64,000 nucleotides of DNA, taken from NCBI GenBank assembly GCA_036172665.1, contig CM069880.1:1056501-1120500 (forward strand). Direction: 5' to 3'. The stretch is from Prosopocoilus inquinatus. Lineage: Eukaryota > Arthropoda > Insecta > Coleoptera > Lucanidae. This document shows positions 61,564 through 64,000 of the stretch, one piece after another. The notes beneath the pieces were generated by a model. That model was given only the letters and a program-made list of their open reading frames with translations, did no database searches and was not told where the DNA came from. Every line of letters starts with the position of its first letter. Position 1 is the first letter of the stretch. The position numbers and the translations under genes are program-made.

Positions 61564-61606
61564 ACAAGTGGGCGGAGCGTAGCGGATCCCACTTGTCATA
61601 TATAAG
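61564..61606 (+). promoter_or_regulatory. Promoter-like module upstream of A12
   Basis: The E-box inverted repeat is at 61564-61596, TATATAAG at 61599-61606 and the ATG at 61654. Confidence 0.38.
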
Positions 61607-61642
61607 AAAAGAAACTCGGAAAAGTGTACTTAAGGGGTTCCT

Positions 61643-64000
61643 ATGGCGCCGCAATGATCGAAATCGGTCGCGTAGAACGTAAACCCGGGTTGTCGCGCAT
61701 CAAACGAAAGGTCTCGCCGAGCGGCGACGGAAAATCGCGTCGGTTCGATTTTTCGATCGAAGATGGCGCTGCAATGATCGAAACTGGACGCGTCGAACGT
61801 AAACCCGGATTGTCGCGCATCAAACGAAAGGTCTCGCCGAGCGGCGACGGAAAATCGCGTCGGATCGATTTTTCGATCGAAGATGGCGCTGCAATGATCG
61901 AAACTGGACGCGTCGAACGTAAACCCGGGTTGTCGCGTATCAAACGAAAGGTCTCGCCGAGCGGCGACGGAAAATCGCGTCGCTTCGATTTTTCGATCGA
62001 AGATGGCGCTGCAATGATCGAAATCGGACGCGTCGAACGTAAACCCGGGTTGTCGCGTATCAAACGAAAGGTCTCGCCGATCGGCGACGGAAAATCGCGT
62101 CGGTTCGATTTTTCGATCGAAGATGGCGCTGCAATGATCGAAATCGGACGCGTCGAACGTAAACCCGGGTTGTCGCGTATCAAACGAAAGGTCTCGCCGA
62201 GCGGCGACGGAAAATCGCGTCGGTTCGATTTCTCGATAGAAGATGGCGCTGCAATGATCGAAATCGGACGCGTCGAACGTAAACCCGGGTTGTCGCGTAT
62301 CAAACGAAAGGTCTCGCCGAGCGGCAACGGAAAATCGCTTCGGTTCGATTTTTCGATCGAAGATGGCGCTGCAATGATCGAAACTGGACGCGTCGAACGT
62401 AAACCCGGGTTGTCGCGCATCAAACGAAAGGTCTCGCCGAGCGGCGACGGATAATCGCGTCGGTTCGATTTTTCGATAGAAGATGGCGCTGCAATGTTCG
62501 AAACTGGACGCGTCGAACGTAAGCCCGGGTTGTCGCGTTTCAAACGAAAGGTCTCGCCGAGCGGCGACGGAAAATCGCGTCGGTTCGATTTTTCGATCGA
62601 ATATGACGCTGCAATGATCGAAACTGAACGCGTCGAACGTAAACCCGGGTTGTCGCGCATCAAACGAAAGGTCTCGCCGAGCGGCGACGGAAAATCGCCT
62701 CGGTTCGATTTTTCGATCGAAGATGGCGCTGCAATGATCGAAACTGGACGCGTCGAACGTAAACCAGGGTTGTCGCGTATCAAACGAAAGGTCTCGCCGA
62801 GCGGCGACGGAAAATCGCGTCGGTTCGATTTTTCGATCGAAGATGGCGCTGCAATGATCGAAATCGGACGCGTCGATCGTAAACCCGGGTTGTCGCGTAT
62901 CAAACGAAAGGTCTCGCCGAGCGGCGACGGAAAATCGCGTCGGTTCGATTTTTCGATCGAAGATGGCGCTGCAATGATCGAAATCGAACGCGTCGAACGT
63001 AAACCCGGATTGTCGCGTATCAAACGAAAGGTCTCGCCGAGCGGCGACGGAAAATCGCGTCGGTTCGATTTTTCGATCGAAGATGGCGCTGCAATGATCG
63101 AAACTGGACGCGTCGAACGTAAACCCGGGTTGTCGCGCATCAAACGAAAGGTGTCGCCGAGCGGCGACGGAAAATCGCGTCGGTTCGATTTTTCGATCGA
63201 AGATGGCGCTGCAATGATCGAAATCGGACGCGTCGAACGTAAACCCGGGTTGTCGCGTATCAAACGGAAGGTCTCGCCGAGCGGCGACGGAAAATCGCGT
63301 CGGTTCGATTTTTCGATCGAAGATGGCGCTGCAATGATCGAAATCGGACGCGTCGAACGTAAACCCGGGTTGTCGCATATCAAACGAAAGGTCTCGCCGA
63401 GCGGCGACGGAAAATCGCGTCGGTTCGATTTTTCGATCGAAGATGGCGCTGCAATGATCGAAATCGGACGCGTCGAACGTAAACCCGGGTTGTCGCGTAT
63501 CAACGAAAGGTCTCGCCGAGCGGCGACGGAAAATCGCGTCGGTTCGATTTTTCGATCGAAGATGGCGCTGCAATGATCGAAATCGAACGCGTCGAACGTA
63601 AACCCGGATTGTCGCGTATCAAACGAAAGGTCTCGCCGAGCGGCGACGGAAAATCGCGTCGGTTCGATTTTTCGATCGAAGATGGCGCTGCAATGATCGA
63701 AATCGGACGCGTCGAACGTAAACCCGGGTTGTCGCGTATCAAACGAAAGGTCTCGCCGAGCGGCAACGGAAAATCGCTTCGGTTCGATTTTTCGATCGAA
63801 GATGGCGCTGCAATGATCGAAACTGGACGCGTCGAACGTAAACCCGGATTGTCGCGCATCAAACGAAAGGTCTCGCCGAGCGGCGACGGAAAATCGCGTC
63901 GGTTCGATTTTTCGATCGAAGATGGCGCTGCAATGATCGAAACTGGACGCGTCGAACGTAAACCCGGGTTGTCGCGCATCAAACGAAAGGTCTCGCCGAG
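61643..64000 (+). repeat. 120-bp monomer array A12 (partial, about 19.6 units seen)
   Basis: This is the start of the third long array, cut by the window end. It has the TAA at 62452-62454 and the 1-bp deletion at about 63502. It differs from A9 by an A at 62987 (G at 45856), which turns an ATCGGA-type unit into an ATCGAA-type unit. Confidence 0.95.

Larger units (their letters stand above)
59724..61642 (+). other. Inter-array spacer S12 (beta subtype)
   Basis: This 1,919-bp spacer has anchors at 60769, 61026 and 61272. It corresponds to S6 and S9. Confidence 0.92.
51542..64000 (+). repeat. 17.13-kb supertandem unit, copy 3 (partial, S10-A10-S11-A11-S12-A12)
   Basis: About 12.46 kb of the third copy is present; the window ends inside its long array. 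From S11 on, the offset to copy 2 is 17,131 because of one extra A in an A-run (11 A at 55477-55487, against 10 elsewhere). Confidence 0.95.

Noticed and set aside
1..64000. Telomeric repeat arrays (TTAGG or similar)
   Set aside because: Only isolated TTAGG pentamers occur in AT-rich tracts; there is no tandem run in either orientation.

Overview
The whole 64 kb is nested tandem repeat DNA. I recognise no conserved protein gene, rRNA, tRNA, transposase or CRISPR array. The building blocks are (1) a 120-bp, very CpG-rich monomer in 13 blocks of 7.5 to 58.5 units and (2) a 1.68-1.92 kb spacer between blocks. Spacers have a CpG-rich left half, an AT-rich middle made of two or three ~250-bp subrepeats, and a short promoter-like right end. 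The sequence is eukaryotic satellite or subtelomeric/heterochromatic DNA. About 22 CpG per 120-bp unit, with no sign of CpG decay, suggests a genome with little germline CpG methylation. An arthropod, perhaps a hymenopteran insect, would fit, but this is composition only and I hold it weakly.

Layout. Positions 1-4843 are an inverted block: it starts with an exact 158-bp reverse complement of a spacer beginning, continues as minus-orientation monomers carrying four long hairpins, and flips to plus orientation at 4593-4595. From 4844 to the end everything reads plus: spacers S1-S12 alternate with arrays A1-A12. From 17282 onward the order [spacer, 10.5-unit array, spacer, 25.5-unit array, spacer, 58.5-unit array] repeats with a period of 17,130 bp: one copy at 17282-34411, one at 34412-51541 and a partial third from 51542 to the window end. 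The copies differ by only a handful of substitutions and one A-run length change. Levels are therefore 120 bp, then array plus spacer (2.6-8.9 kb), then a 17.13-kb supertandem.

Coding potential. The monomer is a multiple of three and free of stops in three of six frames, so it yields very long ORFs on both strands that are mostly composition artefacts. One frame deserves attention. Each spacer ends in an inverted pair of E-box-like hexamers, a TATATAAG box and, 55 bp later, an ATG in a fair Kozak context. That ATG opens a frame of 40-residue basic repeats which closes with TAA exactly at the array/spacer edge, and an AATAAA with a GT-rich tract follows about 712 bp further on. In A1, A4, A7 and A10 this frame is intact (300 or 420 residues). 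In the other arrays it is broken by nonsense codons and 1-bp deletions. These may be transcribed satellite genes or only a satellite that captured a promoter; sequence alone cannot decide.

History visible in the sequence: whole-unit gains and losses, a chimeric array junction repeated in A6 and A9, an array-start signature trapped inside longer arrays, and a single founding inversion that later spread. All of this fits unequal exchange between arrays.
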